Shown here: positions 51,274-63,543 of the stretch, piece by piece | Layout of the letters: every line of letters begins with the position of its first letter | Position numbering within the stretch: the first letter of the stretch is position 1 | Origin: Lineus longissimus | Taxonomy: Eukaryota; Nemertea; Pilidiophora; Heteronemertea; Lineidae | Reading direction: 5' to 3' | Length of the DNA stretch: 64,000 nucleotides | Assembly (NCBI RefSeq): GCF_910592395.1 | Contig: NC_088321.1 | Coordinates: forward strand, 7,194,001-7,258,000 | Translations under genes and position numbers: made by a program | The notes under the pieces: model-generated | Told to the model about the DNA's origin: nothing | Seen by the model: only the letters and a program-made list of their open reading frames with translations | Database searches by the model: none

Positions 51274-52311
51274 CAGTGGAACCCCGCTAACGCGACCACG
51301 ATTCTCCGGTCCCGAATGGTTTCCTCTCTAATTACCATTACGAGACCCCCGCTAAGACGACCACCCCGGTACCCCGACCGCGACCACTGGCTTGGCCAGT
51401 CCCAAACTGAAAATCAACCCCGCTAACCCGACCACCAGGCCTAATTGCCGTAATTGGTCGCGACCGCGGCATAGTAATGAGCACCTCGCTGCCAAGCTTT
51501 GTTGAGTCGGGGACAATGGCCATGGGAATACATATGAAAACAAAAAATACAATGTGATTTTGCAGGTATGATCAATTGTATAAGTGTAAATGATTAAATA
51601 AACTTTCCTTTTCTAACGTTTTCATGGTTTATTTTCATTACTGAGCAAGTTCAGTACCAGACATGCGCACTCAGCAGCAGCAAAATCATGTGATTTGCGT
51701 GATTTGCATATGAACTTATAATAAACGGCGGGTAGTTTGAAGACCACACTTATGACAATAACAAGCTTGCGAGACGTTTAAATGTTTTATGATATGGAGA
51801 ACTTGGTTGAGTTACTACAGTATCATTTTATATTTCTTTAAATATTTTGACTGAAAATAGACTTTATTAAAACTGTAGCATTACTCAACTCATCTTCTCA
51901 GGTGGAATCATACGACAAGTTTACTTCAATCGTCACAAACAGTCGGGTACATGGAGGATGATTCACCAAATTGCCCGCAAATGCGTCACGTCGGGCAGAT
52001 AATGAAACTTTGTGGATAAAATGAGTTACAAAATTACCTTTTCTAACTCATTCTGAGAATGTAACATGTAATTTTATCGACGAACTGTTCTTGCGAGGCA
52101 TGATAACAAAACTTTGGAGCGTGCATCATCTCAATCAGGGAGCGTTGCTATGGTAGTACAGCGTACACACGCCATGCAGTCGGCAATTTTGGCGGGAAAA
52201 ATAATCATGTATTTCGTCTGGGGATTCCCAACCCCGCTAACACGACCACCCCGGTAACACGACCACTCCGACCACGGTCCCATGAGTGGTCGTGTTACCG
52301 GGGTTCCACTG
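51274..52311. mobile_element. Non-autonomous pogo/Tigger-like element
   Basis: The 1038-bp element has ends CAGTGGAACCCCGCTAACGC and the inverted GTTACCGGGGTTCCACTG, flanked by TA on both sides (51272-51273, 52312-52313). CAGTGGAACCCC ends and TA duplications are typical of Tc1/mariner-pogo elements. Additional AACCCCGCTAACNCGACCAC copies occur internally near 51416 and 52230. No transposase is present; the pogo-type pseudogene at 41.3-42.7 kb shows that related transposases exist in this genome. Confidence 0.75.
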
Positions 52312-52313
52312 TA

Positions 52314-53389
52314 TATCAACAAATCCACGTGATTGTCATTTATTAATCCTGATGATATTTTTTTGTTGGAGTTAATTCACAATAATCATGCCGCAAATGG
52401 TAAATATTTGTCATTGATATTCTAGTTAGTGTCGTTTAAAATATTTTAGTGCAATTGCCGCATTTGGGGAAACGAACACAGTAATTATAACCAAAGGTCA
52501 AGGGCGAGAATTCAACCCACAGGAGGTGGCTTGGATTACTGTTTCATATGATTACCATAAGCAAATTGAAATTTTATGTGTTCATCATCATATGCTAATG
52601 ATAAAATGACATGTGATAACGAGTGGCATCATCGACATTTATGTAAATTGTCATTAACAAATCACAGAGCTTTTCTTTTTAGATGTGTCCAGGGGTATAA
52701 GAGGACCACCAGAAGTGGGGAGCGCATTGACACCTCAATATAGAGGTTGCAGTGACACGCTGTTGACAGTCCTGCATGCCGACACCAGGCCATTTAGCCT
52801 AGACATTATGACAACATGGACAGCACTAGATATCGCGTCAACATTGATAGCCTTGACACAGGTACATCAAAAACTTTGACAACAAGACAATTCAGACACA
52901 TCGACAGCAGAACTCCAAAGGTTTATAGACAGCGCGATAGCTTGTACAGTATGTTGATACTGTACAAGTAAAAGATGTCATTAGGACAGCCACAGTATAA
53001 CCGAACAAAGTGCCAGTGGTACCAGTATAGTACCAGTAGAGTTAAATAGCAGGGAACTTTCCGAATATGCCAGTGATAGAGTGACAAGATTTGGACAGTA
53101 TAATTGTGCTGCAGTGATCAGTGATAGGGCCGGGCTGGAGATGTGAGATGGCGCTGCTGTAATCTATATCATAATACTATAAGGCGGCTCGCTAAAGTGC
53201 CATTTGGGGGTAGTGTTTCGTCTCGAAATTTTGCACGTTTGCAGGTGATATGTTATCCTGATGCAACGTTATGTTTATTTTCGGAAATCTACTTCAGCGG
53301 AGCAGTAATGAGGGATTTTTAATCGGACACTGTCAATTCTCCTTACCACTCACAGAAGCCAAGTCATTGCTGTTTAGTTATGCAGGGGC
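52314..53389. other. Unassigned sequence
   Basis: A plus ORF at 52685-52879 has no recognised domain. The stretch is otherwise featureless and precedes the 3' end of the candidate exon below. Confidence 0.3.
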
Positions 53390-53549
53390 TTAATCAACTA
53401 CCTGCACTCCCTGTGGGGTGACTAACATTACCGGTTGAACAGCTGGCTGTAGGGGGATGATTGGAACAGCCTGTACCCGTTGACCTGCTGAACCAAGGTT
53501 AATGTTATTTTCAATCCACGATTGCAGGTCACTTGATCTTCGAGAATTA
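53390..53549 (-). CDS. Candidate C-terminal exon (Val/Pro/Gln-rich)
   Basis: Acceptor CTGGTTTGGCAG is followed by a 160-nt frame in phase 2 (one base, then 52 codons and TAA): NSRRSSDLQSWIENNINLGS, then AVPIIPLQPAVQPVMLVTPQ and GVQVVD. Composition and the clean acceptor-to-stop frame look like a real last exon of a transcription-factor-like protein. No upstream exon is identified, and the family is unknown to me. Confidence 0.4.
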
Positions 53550-54874
53550 CTGCCAAACCAGAGATTCGAGATTTCGCGGGAAAAGAAATTGTACACAAAC
53601 GCATGTGTGCAATTCAAATGTAAACAAAAATGTATTTTTGGTACTTTTGGTTGCTGGACTTGGGTTTTGCCGCATTTAGAAGCTGGGGTCAAATTGGTGG
53701 TCTATTGTTTATGGGTGCTGTTTTAGCCAGAGCTAGCCCTTGATTATGAAGGGATTTTCAAATGAAGGTTACCATGGTCTGTTTATTTGCTCATTACAGC
53801 TTTCAATACTTGATGTATCTGAAGATGTAGCTGAACTTCTAGCTTGCCTGTCGAATAAGTGCCTTGCCCGAGATCATGCTACATGTAGGAGGAGCCCGCA
53901 TCTTAAAGTTGTAGTACATGTAGTGATAGCGCAATTGGTCCGAGCCATTTGGAGGCCGACATGTGAAGGCCAATCTGAGTTCTCCTTCTCCGTATAAAAA
54001 GGGCCATATTGCTGACTAATGAACGAGGCATATTCACATTGCCTCATCATCTCTATCGGACTAGTTCATATACGTTTTACTTCACTTTTATATGCCCGCA
54101 TTCAGAACGCCACAGGGTCCGAGTCTGTGGACAAATGGTTGGTTTAATTTGTCTCTTCGATATTGCATTAGATTTTCATTGCAATTCAATCTATTCAAGG
54201 TATAGCACATTTGAACGTGCCTGCGCCACGGGTATAATGCTAGTTAATATATATAGGGGCAGTCTTGAGCTGGCATTCATTTTGGTAGAATATTAGTCTT
54301 CGTCGTTAAGAGGCAGTAATTAGGGAAAGTGTTGATACATCATTGATAGGGCCAGTTTGAGCCGACATTGGTAATCAAAATGCTTGGGAAAGTGTTGAGA
54401 CGGTATATAGCGACAGAGAGTCATTGGTGACAGTCGTGCTAAAGAGGCATTGTCAAAGTCACAATACCAGGGCGGTGTTTCATCGTTACTGATCGAGTCA
54501 CAATGTTAAAGACGATGCTGAGCTGCCAATAATAAAATTCACAAGCCTATCGGCCTCAGGTTCACAATTGGATTGGTTAGACCACAGACCACTGAAACTT
54601 AGGTACTGTTGTATAGCTTGATATTCTTTTGGCACATTGCCATTGTCAATTGCCACTTGCCAGGTATTGAACTAACCCATGAAAAAGCTCGAGGTCACAT
54701 GACATACAAAATGGTAGACGAACCAGAAAATGTAAACAGCGAGATTTCGACATGAAAATTGTCAACAAAAACACCTTTAATTACGGACTTGATCTTCTCT
54801 TGCAAAAGATTGGAAACATAATCTAACACATGGGGATGACGAAGGTATAGTTGTCATTAAAAAAAAGGAAGTGA
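53550..54874. other. Unassigned sequence
   Basis: Short plus-strand frames (53740-53997, 54009-54296) show no domain. If the exon at 53390 is real, upstream exons of its gene may lie here or beyond. Confidence 0.3.
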
Positions 54875-55110
54875 CTACTTGGCTAGCCCGGCTTACCAAA
54901 CAGCGACTTTTTCTTGTCCTGAATGGAGAGCCGAACTCATTGATATTAAAGAAAAGTCTCCAGCTCGCCAAACAGGGTAGATTTTTTACCTGTTTGGCAA
55001 GCCCGGCTGGCCGAACAGGGTGGCTTTTTAGTGCTGTTTGGCAAGCGGCTCTCCAAACAGGACAAAAAAAGATGCCTGTTCGGCGAACGGCTTGCCAAAT
55101 AGACCCGGCC
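54875..55110. repeat. Cluster of GCCAAACAG/CTGTTTGGC inverted repeats
   Basis: At least six copies of (G/C)CCAAACAG or CTGTT(T/C)GGC alternate in orientation together with GGCTTGCC/GGCAAGCC and AGCCCGGC. One hairpin (54967-55000) pairs GCCAAACAGG with CCTGTTTGGC around an AT-rich loop. It looks like a small foldback element or a stacked-palindrome insertion. Confidence 0.5.
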
Positions 55111-56179
55111 TAAAAAAAAAAGCAATCTTACGGACCAAAACGCTACCGTAGTCGTTTCAATGTTCAACGTTCAGCCCTTCGATTCGAATTTACCGCCTGA
55201 AAACTGAGAAGGCGGTACCGCACTCATGGAAATCAATGACGCAATACTCTATAAGACCACGTCGAAATTATCCTCAAAAATAAGAAATAAATTGCAATAA
55301 ACATATGAAACGCGCACACATGAATTTTGGCGAAAAACACTAGGTTTGTCAATCACGTTCTATTTTACAATTCGGAATTCTCAAAGGGAAAGGTTCTAAT
55401 CCATGAAGTGAATATACTCTCAACAATGTGAGCATATTTTCGTCATTCCCGCATAACTGTTCAACAGTCAACGTCCAACGACAATCCTACTCGACAAATG
55501 GTGATATTAATTCATGTCAAATGCCTTGAAAACCTTTATTTGATTTGAAAAGCAGTTATCGAGTAAACGGACATCATCCAAAATATCCACGAAATAAACG
55601 GACAAACGGACAAAACACCTTTTCTCAAAATAACTAGCGATTTATACCAAATAAACCTGACGGGAAACAGAAGAACTGCATACAAATTTAGCCAGGCTAT
55701 GAAAAATAATAAGACCTGTAGTGATAGATTTCAAGGAGAAAATCGAAAGGCAAAAATAAGGATCACAATGATTAGGAACAGTGTATGTCCTTAATCAATG
55801 CAAAATCACAATGTTGTGAATAGAAACTATTCAAATTTGAACTGACCGGACGATGTCTTATGGGTAACGTTTCAAACTATCTAGATTTGCAACAGCACGT
55901 GTATCAGCTATATTTAAAGCTGACGGGTCAAATATACATTCCCGAGTACGTCGAGCCGAGCTGAGCTTTCAGGAATGTTCGTGATGTGCATTTGGATCTT
56001 CTTCTAAATTATACCCATTACCCATAGTGTACGAATCGAAAGCGTGGCATGTGAAAGCGTTCAGATACATCAGCATATAAAATATCCGGACGAAAATGTC
56101 TGAACACGATTCAGCCACTGACCTCCGCAGCGCACTGGATACCAACGCCAACATTGTACGCCAGTGGTTATAGTAAGCC
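55111..56179. other. Unassigned sequence before the Gypsy element
   Basis: AT-rich, with no gene. The right part may contain LTR sequence. Confidence 0.3.
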
Positions 56180-56619
56180 ACTGTTGTAGTAAGCTGTCAC
56201 TTAGGGATTAACAGTATGTAATTAGTTGTATGTATATACAGTCACACTTGTTTGCCTATTATTGTTAACCCTTGTGTAGTATACATTATTGTAGTGTAAA
56301 GTTAGTTTATATTGTACCGCTGTAGAAGCAACGTGTTATCTTTAGTTGTATTAAAGTTACTTTCGTGTTACCTTCTTCGTCGGTTGTGTTGTGTGGGATA
56401 CCTTGTCCATACTGGCGTGGTGGCAGCAGTGGGATTACGAACCTTCTGACAAACCGTACCAATCATGAAAAAAAACAACAACAAGACTCTTCTCACAATA
56501 TACGTGGATGTTCTCACACAACGCCGTGAATACGCACGGGGATATCAACCGGGATAGAACTGTAAGTGTAACCTTACTGTGACTCTGTCGTCATAATACA
56601 GCGTGCACCGAAACAGTGG

Positions 56620-57490
56620 TGTGTTACTAAGACCGAGGCTATAAACTCATTCGAAAGTTGGAGACTGAATCTGGTATACACACTGTCCCTAGATGCTGAC
56701 TTCGCACCGTTTCTGATAGACGGCAAATAGTGGGGAAAGAAAACAAAAGCAGCTCCACTCCGTGGCTTCAAAAACGATCCAGATACGGTTGCCGAAGCCA
56801 AAAGACGCACCGCAGAGCAGAAAGCCAGCCAGCTAGAGTTAATGCTAGGTCAAATCGCTAACTTTTGTCCTATAATCTCTAGAAACACTATCGTGAAAAA
56901 CTCTACGTCTATCGAAGGGATTTGGCAAAAGATCCGCCTCCATTTTGGTTTCCAGACCACAGGAGGACACTTACTGGACTTTGCCGAAATTCATCTCGAA
57001 CCCGATGAACGCCCCGATGACCTATACCAAAGGTTAACGGCGTTCGTCGAGGACAACTTACTCAGAGCTAACGGCATATCTCACCATGGGGGACAAGTCG
57101 GTGGGGACGAAGATCTCAGCCCCACCCTTGAAAACCTCATTGTTGAGACTGATACACCCGGACATGCCAAAGCTGGTAAAACATATATATGGCACAGAAA
57201 TTAGGTCCAGAACTTAAGCATCTATTAAACCAGAAATTTCACAAGCTCTGGAATCGTTACTTGATGAGATCCATACGTCTGAAACAGTCAAAGTAATGCG
57301 TGCTGATGCATCACGACACTACAGACCCAAACCAAGTGCCACTCGCCAACCTACCAAAGCAACGAATCGGAGCAAATCGTGTCTGCTTTGCAAACAAGCG
57401 GGCCGCTCAGAGTATAGCCATTACCTCAGTGAGTGTCGACACCTCCCCGCAAATGACCGCCACACATGGTCAAGGCACGCCAAATAATAG
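56620..57490 (+). pseudogene. Gypsy-type gag
   Basis: One frame runs from [20 protein letters not shown] through [38 protein letters not shown] and [20 protein letters not shown] to about 57204, interrupted by a TAG at 56728-56730. A second frame then gives ISQALESLLDEIH and a nucleocapsid-like knuckle, CLLCKQAGRSEYSHYLSEC (57379-57435; CxxC..H...C). Capsid-like helices followed by one knuckle are typical of gag. Confidence 0.6.
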
Positions 57491-57539
57491 AGGAGTTCTC
57501 GAAAGTGACGTCGACAAGGAGGACGAACATTTGCCCTCA

Positions 57540-59870
57540 ATCGATTCGCACACCTACTCTGATGATCACCAAGACCCGTCTTCAACTGCAAGTAGAATTC
57601 GTGTCAGCCAGTCACCCTATATCGATGCGTTCTATAGACATTTTAGTACCCGTATAACGATAGACAGTGGCGCTACAGGGAACATGATCAGTCTATCCGC
57701 TGTGAAAAGACTAAATATCGACATTCGCAATAGCTCTCAATCTGCTCAGCAAGCATACGGTTCCTCACCACTTAAAGTGATTGGTGAAACAAGAGTTTCA
57801 TTCGTTCGGGACAAACAAGAACTCTTTTTTGAAGGAATAGTGATCGAACACTTGGACGTAAACAGTTCTGGCAGGCATTCCATTCATGGAACATAATGAC
57901 ATTTTAATCAGACCCGCTAAGCATGAAATCAAACTCAAAAATGGTTCAACGTACATTCATGAGTCACTACACGCTACTACATCCGAACGTCGCGCAGTCC
58001 GTCGCACTTATGTTCTCCGCGGTCCTGCTAATAGTACAACAATTTGGCCAGGTGAGTGCATTGAAGTTGAACTACAATCAGACGATCCAATCGACCGCGA
58101 CTCCGAATGCGCAATCGAACCTCGCCTAGATTCGAGTCGCTCCGATGAAACATGGCCGATCCCAGATATCATTACCAGTGTCGCGGGAAAAATCCGTATC
58201 CTAAACATGACAAATGAACCGGTTACGCTGAAGCGAAATGAACATCTCTGTCAAATCAGCCACGCTTTTGTCCCTGATGATAAACCGGCAGGTCTATCTG
58301 TAAAAACACCATCTACAGGCCGACCGCAAGCAAACTCCACCAAAAAACACTCTGCCAATGTTCGCCTTGACCCAGACGGTATATTCACAACTGACATAGC
58401 CGCTAAATTCCGGTCAACTCTAGATGAATATGAAATCGTCTTTAACCTTGAATATAAAGGCTATAACGGTGCTTCCGGTCCATTTGAAGCTAAAGAAAAT
58501 ATGGGTCCCGTACAACCTCCACAACGAAAGGGCCACCTACCACAATACGCCCGCAACCAACTGGTAGAATTCCAGGACAAATTTGACACTCTTGAAGAAC
58601 AAGGTGTGTTCAAACGTCCTGAAGACTTAGGTATAACTGCAGATTATCTGAACCCTTCATTTCTAGCCAAGAAGCCCAATGGTGGGTTTCGACTTGTCAC
58701 AGCATTTGCGGACCTGGGCCGTTACAGCAAACCCCAGCCATCGCTAATGCCTACCGTTGATTCTACCTCACGCCACATCGCCCAATGGAAGTATGTAATA
58801 ACCACAGATCTCACTAGCACTTTCTATCAGATTCCACTTTCGCGTGGTTCCATGAAATACTGCTGAGTATGCACCCCCTTCCGTGGAGTTCGTGTGTCCG
58901 ATCCGCAATGGGCATACAGGCTCAGAAACCGCATTGGGAGAGCTAATGTGCCGTGTCACTGGTCATCTTCTTCAGGAAGTTATAGTTGCTAAAATAGCAG
59001 ACGACCTCTACATAGGAGGCAACACTCCTGAAGAACTATGGCTTAACTTCAGAAAGTTCCTGCACGCCCTCCATGTTAATTGACTAGCGCTGTCCGCTCC
59101 CAAAACAGTAATCGCACCGAAAAGCACAACAATCCTTGATTGGATTTGGAACTTGGGCACCCTTAGAGCTAACCCCCACCGCATTGCTACCCTGAGTAAT
59201 TGTAACCTCCCCGAAAAAGTGAAAGATCTTCGGTCTTTCGTTGGAGCATACAAAGTCCTCGCTCGAGTAATTCCAAACTGCTCTAACGCGTTAGTCGAAT
59301 TAGACAAGCTTAATGCAGGGCGCGAGTCAAAAGAGAAAATCGAATGGTCAGACGATACACGCGAAGCATTCAAAAATGCTCAGAAAATACTAGGATCACA
59401 CCGTAGCATCACGCTACAACGCGCAGAAGACTTACTCTGGATCGTTACCGATGGCGCTTTCCGTAACCCAGGCTAAGGCGCTACATTGTACGTAACGCGC
59501 GCAAATAAACTACGCCCAGCTGGATTCTTCAGTGCAAAACTTCGTGATCGACAATCAACATGGATACCATGCGAGGTAGAGGCATTGTGTATTGTAGCTG
59601 CGATCAAACATTTCAATCCGTATATCGTTCAGTCCTGCGTACTAACTGACAGTAAGCCATGCGTACAGGCCTTTGGAAAAAAGGCTGCCGCGGTGAATTT
59701 TCGGCCAGTCCCCGTGCCTCTACATTTATATCCATAGCAAGTAGATACCAAGTATCTATCCGTCACCAAGTATCTATCTGGATCCGCAATACTCCAATCA
59801 GACTTTGCGAGTCGAAATGCCGCACAATGCGCAGACACTTCCTGTCAGATTTGTAGTTTTATCAGACAAA
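57540..59870 (+). pseudogene. Gypsy-type pol: protease, RT and RNase H
   Basis: Protease: TIDSGATGNMISLSAVKRL with the DSG active site at 57660-57680. RT frame 57886-58863: LEEQGVFKRPEDLG, NPSFLAKKPNGGFRLVTAF, and motif A as TTDLTSTFYQIPL, ending at TGA 58861-58863. In the next frame motif C is [10 protein letters not shown] (~58990-59020), then VKDLRSFVGAYKVLARVIPN. RNase H: LLWIVTDGAFRNPG, a stop at 59474, [20 protein letters not shown] and [11 protein letters not shown], then in a new frame [14 protein letters not shown] (59690-59730). Catalytic residues are mostly kept, but at least two stops and three frame changes make it inactive. Confidence 0.65.
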
Positions 59871-60179
59871 CAGAAGACTCAGTCGTCCGACGTACACCGG
59901 TATCCATCCCAGGCATAATATCTGGCCAAGCAAAACTGCCGTATACAGGCAGGACCTCTTGGCTTAATGCATTCTGATTGTCCTGATTTGAGGCGAACTA
60001 ATGCTCCCCTCAAACAAGGAACCAGACCATCTAAGAAGATAACTAATGCCAAAGACATCAAGAGATACCTTAACTCGATAACAATCTCCAAAGATGGTAT
60101 TTAGTTGTCCCTCAAAATGAACCGCTAGCTCCTACGCGCGCATTGTAGTCCCCCGACAAGTCCTGGATGGACTACTAAG

Positions 60180-60430
60180 CGCCCTCCATATACAGCTAAA
60201 GCACCCTTCCACCCACTAACTTAAACAAGTCACACACCGATACCTCTTCGTTCTTGACATGGACAAAGCCATATAACAAGTCGCAAAAGGATGTCACTTG
60301 TGCAATTCATGCACTGCAGAGTACACCTAAAGTGCTGGTGAAACAATCCACCTGTGAACCACCGGACACAGTTGGCACCTCATTCGCTGGTGATGTGATT
60401 AAACGCAACAAAAGCTGTCGCAAGCGCAAG
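60180..60430 (+). pseudogene. Integrase zinc-finger (HHCC) remnant
   Basis: Pieces across frames show the HHCC arrangement: a KHPS...H segment at about 60200-60235 and CHLCNSC at 60294-60314. TCEPPDTVGTSFAGDVIKRN follows (60350-60412), and then the sequence leaves the Gypsy element. The catalytic DDE core expected next is absent. Confidence 0.5.
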
Positions 60431-60639
60431 ATGTAATACCGAATCGCACTGATACGGAAAATGTCTCTCCTACAATACATTCGAACATGGTAGAGAATAA
60501 ATTTGACACAATTCGCAGAGACGATAACACGATCCAAAATAAGGAAGATATCACTACTCTATCACGCAATACTGTCAGTACGCCATCGAACCCAATCGGG
60601 ACACTGATATTCACGAACCAGTGTGTCACTCAGAAGCAA

Positions 60640-63543
60640 GTGGGAGATAGCAGAAGCAGTAGTGCTCTGGAATCATCGAGGAGATCCGAAAATGTATTCC
60701 TTGGCGTTACCAGAAACCGCCGTCAGAGAAAAGCGGTCGTATTCGTTGGCTACACTCTCTGCAAAGCACAGGACATGCGATTGTTAACTTCTTAGAAAAT
60801 CAAGGTGTTAAAACCCCAAGGGTTAGGCTGATGAAAAGCAAAGTTAGAGGAACCCAATCAGCAAAGGTTATAATAGACGAAAGGGATAAAGACGCACTTC
60901 TTCGTGAATGCTTTTCGCCGGAGGGAATCGCCTGCCGCGAATGGTTCGATTAGTCCGTCCAGAGCTGAGAGAAATCAGTACTAAACGCTTATGTGATGAA
61001 TGAGTCAAATATTACATTCCTTCGCGTGGTGCTATGTATGGCGCAGACTATATTGACCACCTGCTTAAGTCGAGCAGTTCAGATATCTTAGGAGTTTGTG
61101 AACACTGGCTTTACCCAGATTGTCTAAAATTTCTCCAAACTATTAATCGAGAATATTCGTCGCATGGTGTCTCTGACAATAGCCAGGATTAGCAGCCGCC
61201 CGACTCCGACTCCGAGTACGAGTACGAGTCAGAGTCGGATCCGCGCGCGAATGTTCAGTTTGATCGATTAGCAACGTCACGACTCCCGGTCAGAGTTGAT
61301 CTCAGTTCCAGGTGTTTTACGTTAGATGTCGCTGCGAAACGTAAACATAGCAGACGACGGAAACAATCGGCTGATCGGCAGTGATTTTCCTTTGATCGTG
61401 AATTAAACCAGTTATAGAGAAATGGCAGATTTTACTAGGCCTACATCTTGGACTTGGGAGCAAAAAATACCCCAAGGGCAATTGCATGCTTCCTCACTTG
61501 TAATAACCATTGATAACTACTACCATGCACATGATGAATGTCATGTACACATGATGTACACGCATCGCATGCGCATCGATGTGCAAAAAAATCGCGAGAA
61601 TGCCACCCAACAAAGATGCCCATACAGAGCACCCTTTTTCCACCAGAACTACATTGCTGGGCATTGACATATCCTTGAAAGCATTTACATTTAAAAACGA
61701 TCAGGAAATACTCCGAATCTACGATGATAACAGAGAAATTTGCACTGGGAGCGCACTTACGAATAGAGGTCGTCCAACTCGGAGTTTACGAGCGAGTACG
61801 AGTGACCACTTGGGAAACCCCCGCACTGTTGATGACGTAAAGCGCAAAAAGGGAATCACCTCGTACTCGGAGTCGGAGTCGGGCGTCTGCTAATCCTGTC
61901 TATTGACCTTCTTTCCTCACATACGAATCGCCGTGGTAAAGGAGGAGTCGCTATAATGTGGCATACGTCCCAATCTCACTTGGTAAGAACGTTGGATATA
62001 GAAAGTGATCGTATAGTAGGAATAAGCCTCTCTTTCATAAACCGCAGACCAGTTTTCATTCTGATGGCTTACTTACCAAATTCCAACCACCCAGTGGAAT
62101 TCTTTATCGAATACTTAGAATACATTGCCGAAATACATGATTTTTATAATTCAGTCGGAGATGTAATAGTTATGGGGGACCTCAACGCCCAAACAGGTGG
62201 GGCTAGAACCCCAACTGTTCAGAATTGCCGCAGGACACGAGCGCTAACTAACTTTCTCAATGGTGCAAATCCCGATCATCTACCAGAATTCTCGGTAATA
62301 AAGCCATGCACACGCGGAGACAGTGATGGCACCGGCTCCACTGCGTGTCATGTTAATGTCAACGCTCAAAACGCATAAAACTCCATTGGGCACGTTGTAT
62401 CCGGTCTGATTTCGGTAAAATCGAACAATATCGGACAATTCTAAAAGCCAAACTACCAGTTTTTAAACCCGATATCGTAAGTTCAAGTGATGAGGTAGAC
62501 AAGTATTACAAGGATATCATAAATGCAATGGTGAACGCGGCGGAGCTTTGTATACCTATAAGCCGGTTTAACAACAGATTCCGTCCTTATTGGAACGATT
62601 GTCTGAAAGACTGACACATTAAAATGTGCAAAACACGGCATGCCTGGGTATTGGCAGGAAGACCCAGTGCACCCGTCATAACGATACGGGAGCAATATAA
62701 GGACAGCAAAAGGCTATTTCGGGCTGAAATGAGGCGTTTGAATGAAAAACTCGAAGAACAATTTTATGAAGAAATAAACGAGGCAGCAGAAGTCGATCAA
62801 ATTCAGTTCTGGAAATTGTTAAAAAGTAAGAACCGCGATTCCGAAAGAACACCTCCGCCAATGCGTTTTGACGGTGAAGTGGTTTACGATACACGAGATA
62901 TCATTTGTAAATGGGCCGACTACTTTGCGAATCTGTACACTCCGATCGTTGCGGTAAATACGACGAAACATTCAGACAAGAAGTCGAAAAGAAAGTGCGC
63001 GAAATGGAAACTGAGTCGCGGGAAAACTACATTTCTGTGTTGGACACTCTCTTCACTCAGGAGGAAGTCTCGTTATGCATGACTTTCCTCACAAATGGCA
63101 AAGCAGCAGGTCTAGACGGAGTTTCAAATGAACATCTAAAGTATGGGGGTCCTGATCTCGCGAAGGCACTGGCCAACCTGTTCAACCAATTCATGTTAAC
63201 AGAGCACAGACCAAAAGCCGCGAAACAAGGTGTCATCCATAACCTGTTTAAAGGGAAAGGAAAGAACAGAAGTGAACCCAACAGTTATCGCCCGATAACC
63301 TTATTGCCAACAGCGTACAAAGTTTTTGAACGTCTCATTCTAGAACGGATTAAGAAATGGATCAACGACGCGAACATTGCATTCCCAAATGCACAACAAA
63401 GCGCATATCAAAAACAACGGAGTTGCGTTTCAACTTCCTTCGTGTTTGAAGAAACTGTTTCGTATTTATTAGAAAGGCACTCGAAGGTTTATACCTGTTT
63501 TCTCGACGCAGCTAAGGCCTTTGATAGTGTTTGGCTGGACGGC
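60640..63543 (+). mobile_element. APE-type non-LTR element, 5'- and 3'-incomplete, nested in Gypsy
   Basis: The end of an ORF1-like protein (HAIVNFLENQGVKTPRVRL, GIACREWF, stop at ~60952) precedes ORF2. The endonuclease starts IDHLLKSSSSDILGVCEHWL (~61046-61105), is split by the MITE, and resumes with RRGKGGVAIMW (~61932) in a shifted frame, then GDLNAQTGG (~62176). The linker has RPYWND, RHAWVLAGR and SKRLFRAEMRRLN. The RT N-terminal half (62911-63543) has GKAAGLDGVSNEHLKYGG, NSYRPITLLPTAYKVFERLI, and motif A FLDAAKAFDSVWLDGLF. RT stops there, before motif C. Loss of the 3' half is unusual for a simple non-LTR insertion, so deletion or recombination is likely. Confidence 0.7.
61182..61900. 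mobile_element. 719-bp MITE with TA target duplication inside the endonuclease gene
   Basis: TIRs start GCCAGGATTAGCAGCCGCCC and, on the other end, GACAGGATTAGCAGACGCCC; they match over about 40 bp including CGACTCCGACTCCGAG. TA lies at 61180-61181 and 61901-61902. Taking the element and one TA out puts the endonuclease halves back in one frame, which supports both the ends and the TA target. TA duplications point to a Tc1/mariner-type mobiliser. A 104-codon open frame at 61579-61893 inside it has no recognised domain. Confidence 0.75.
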
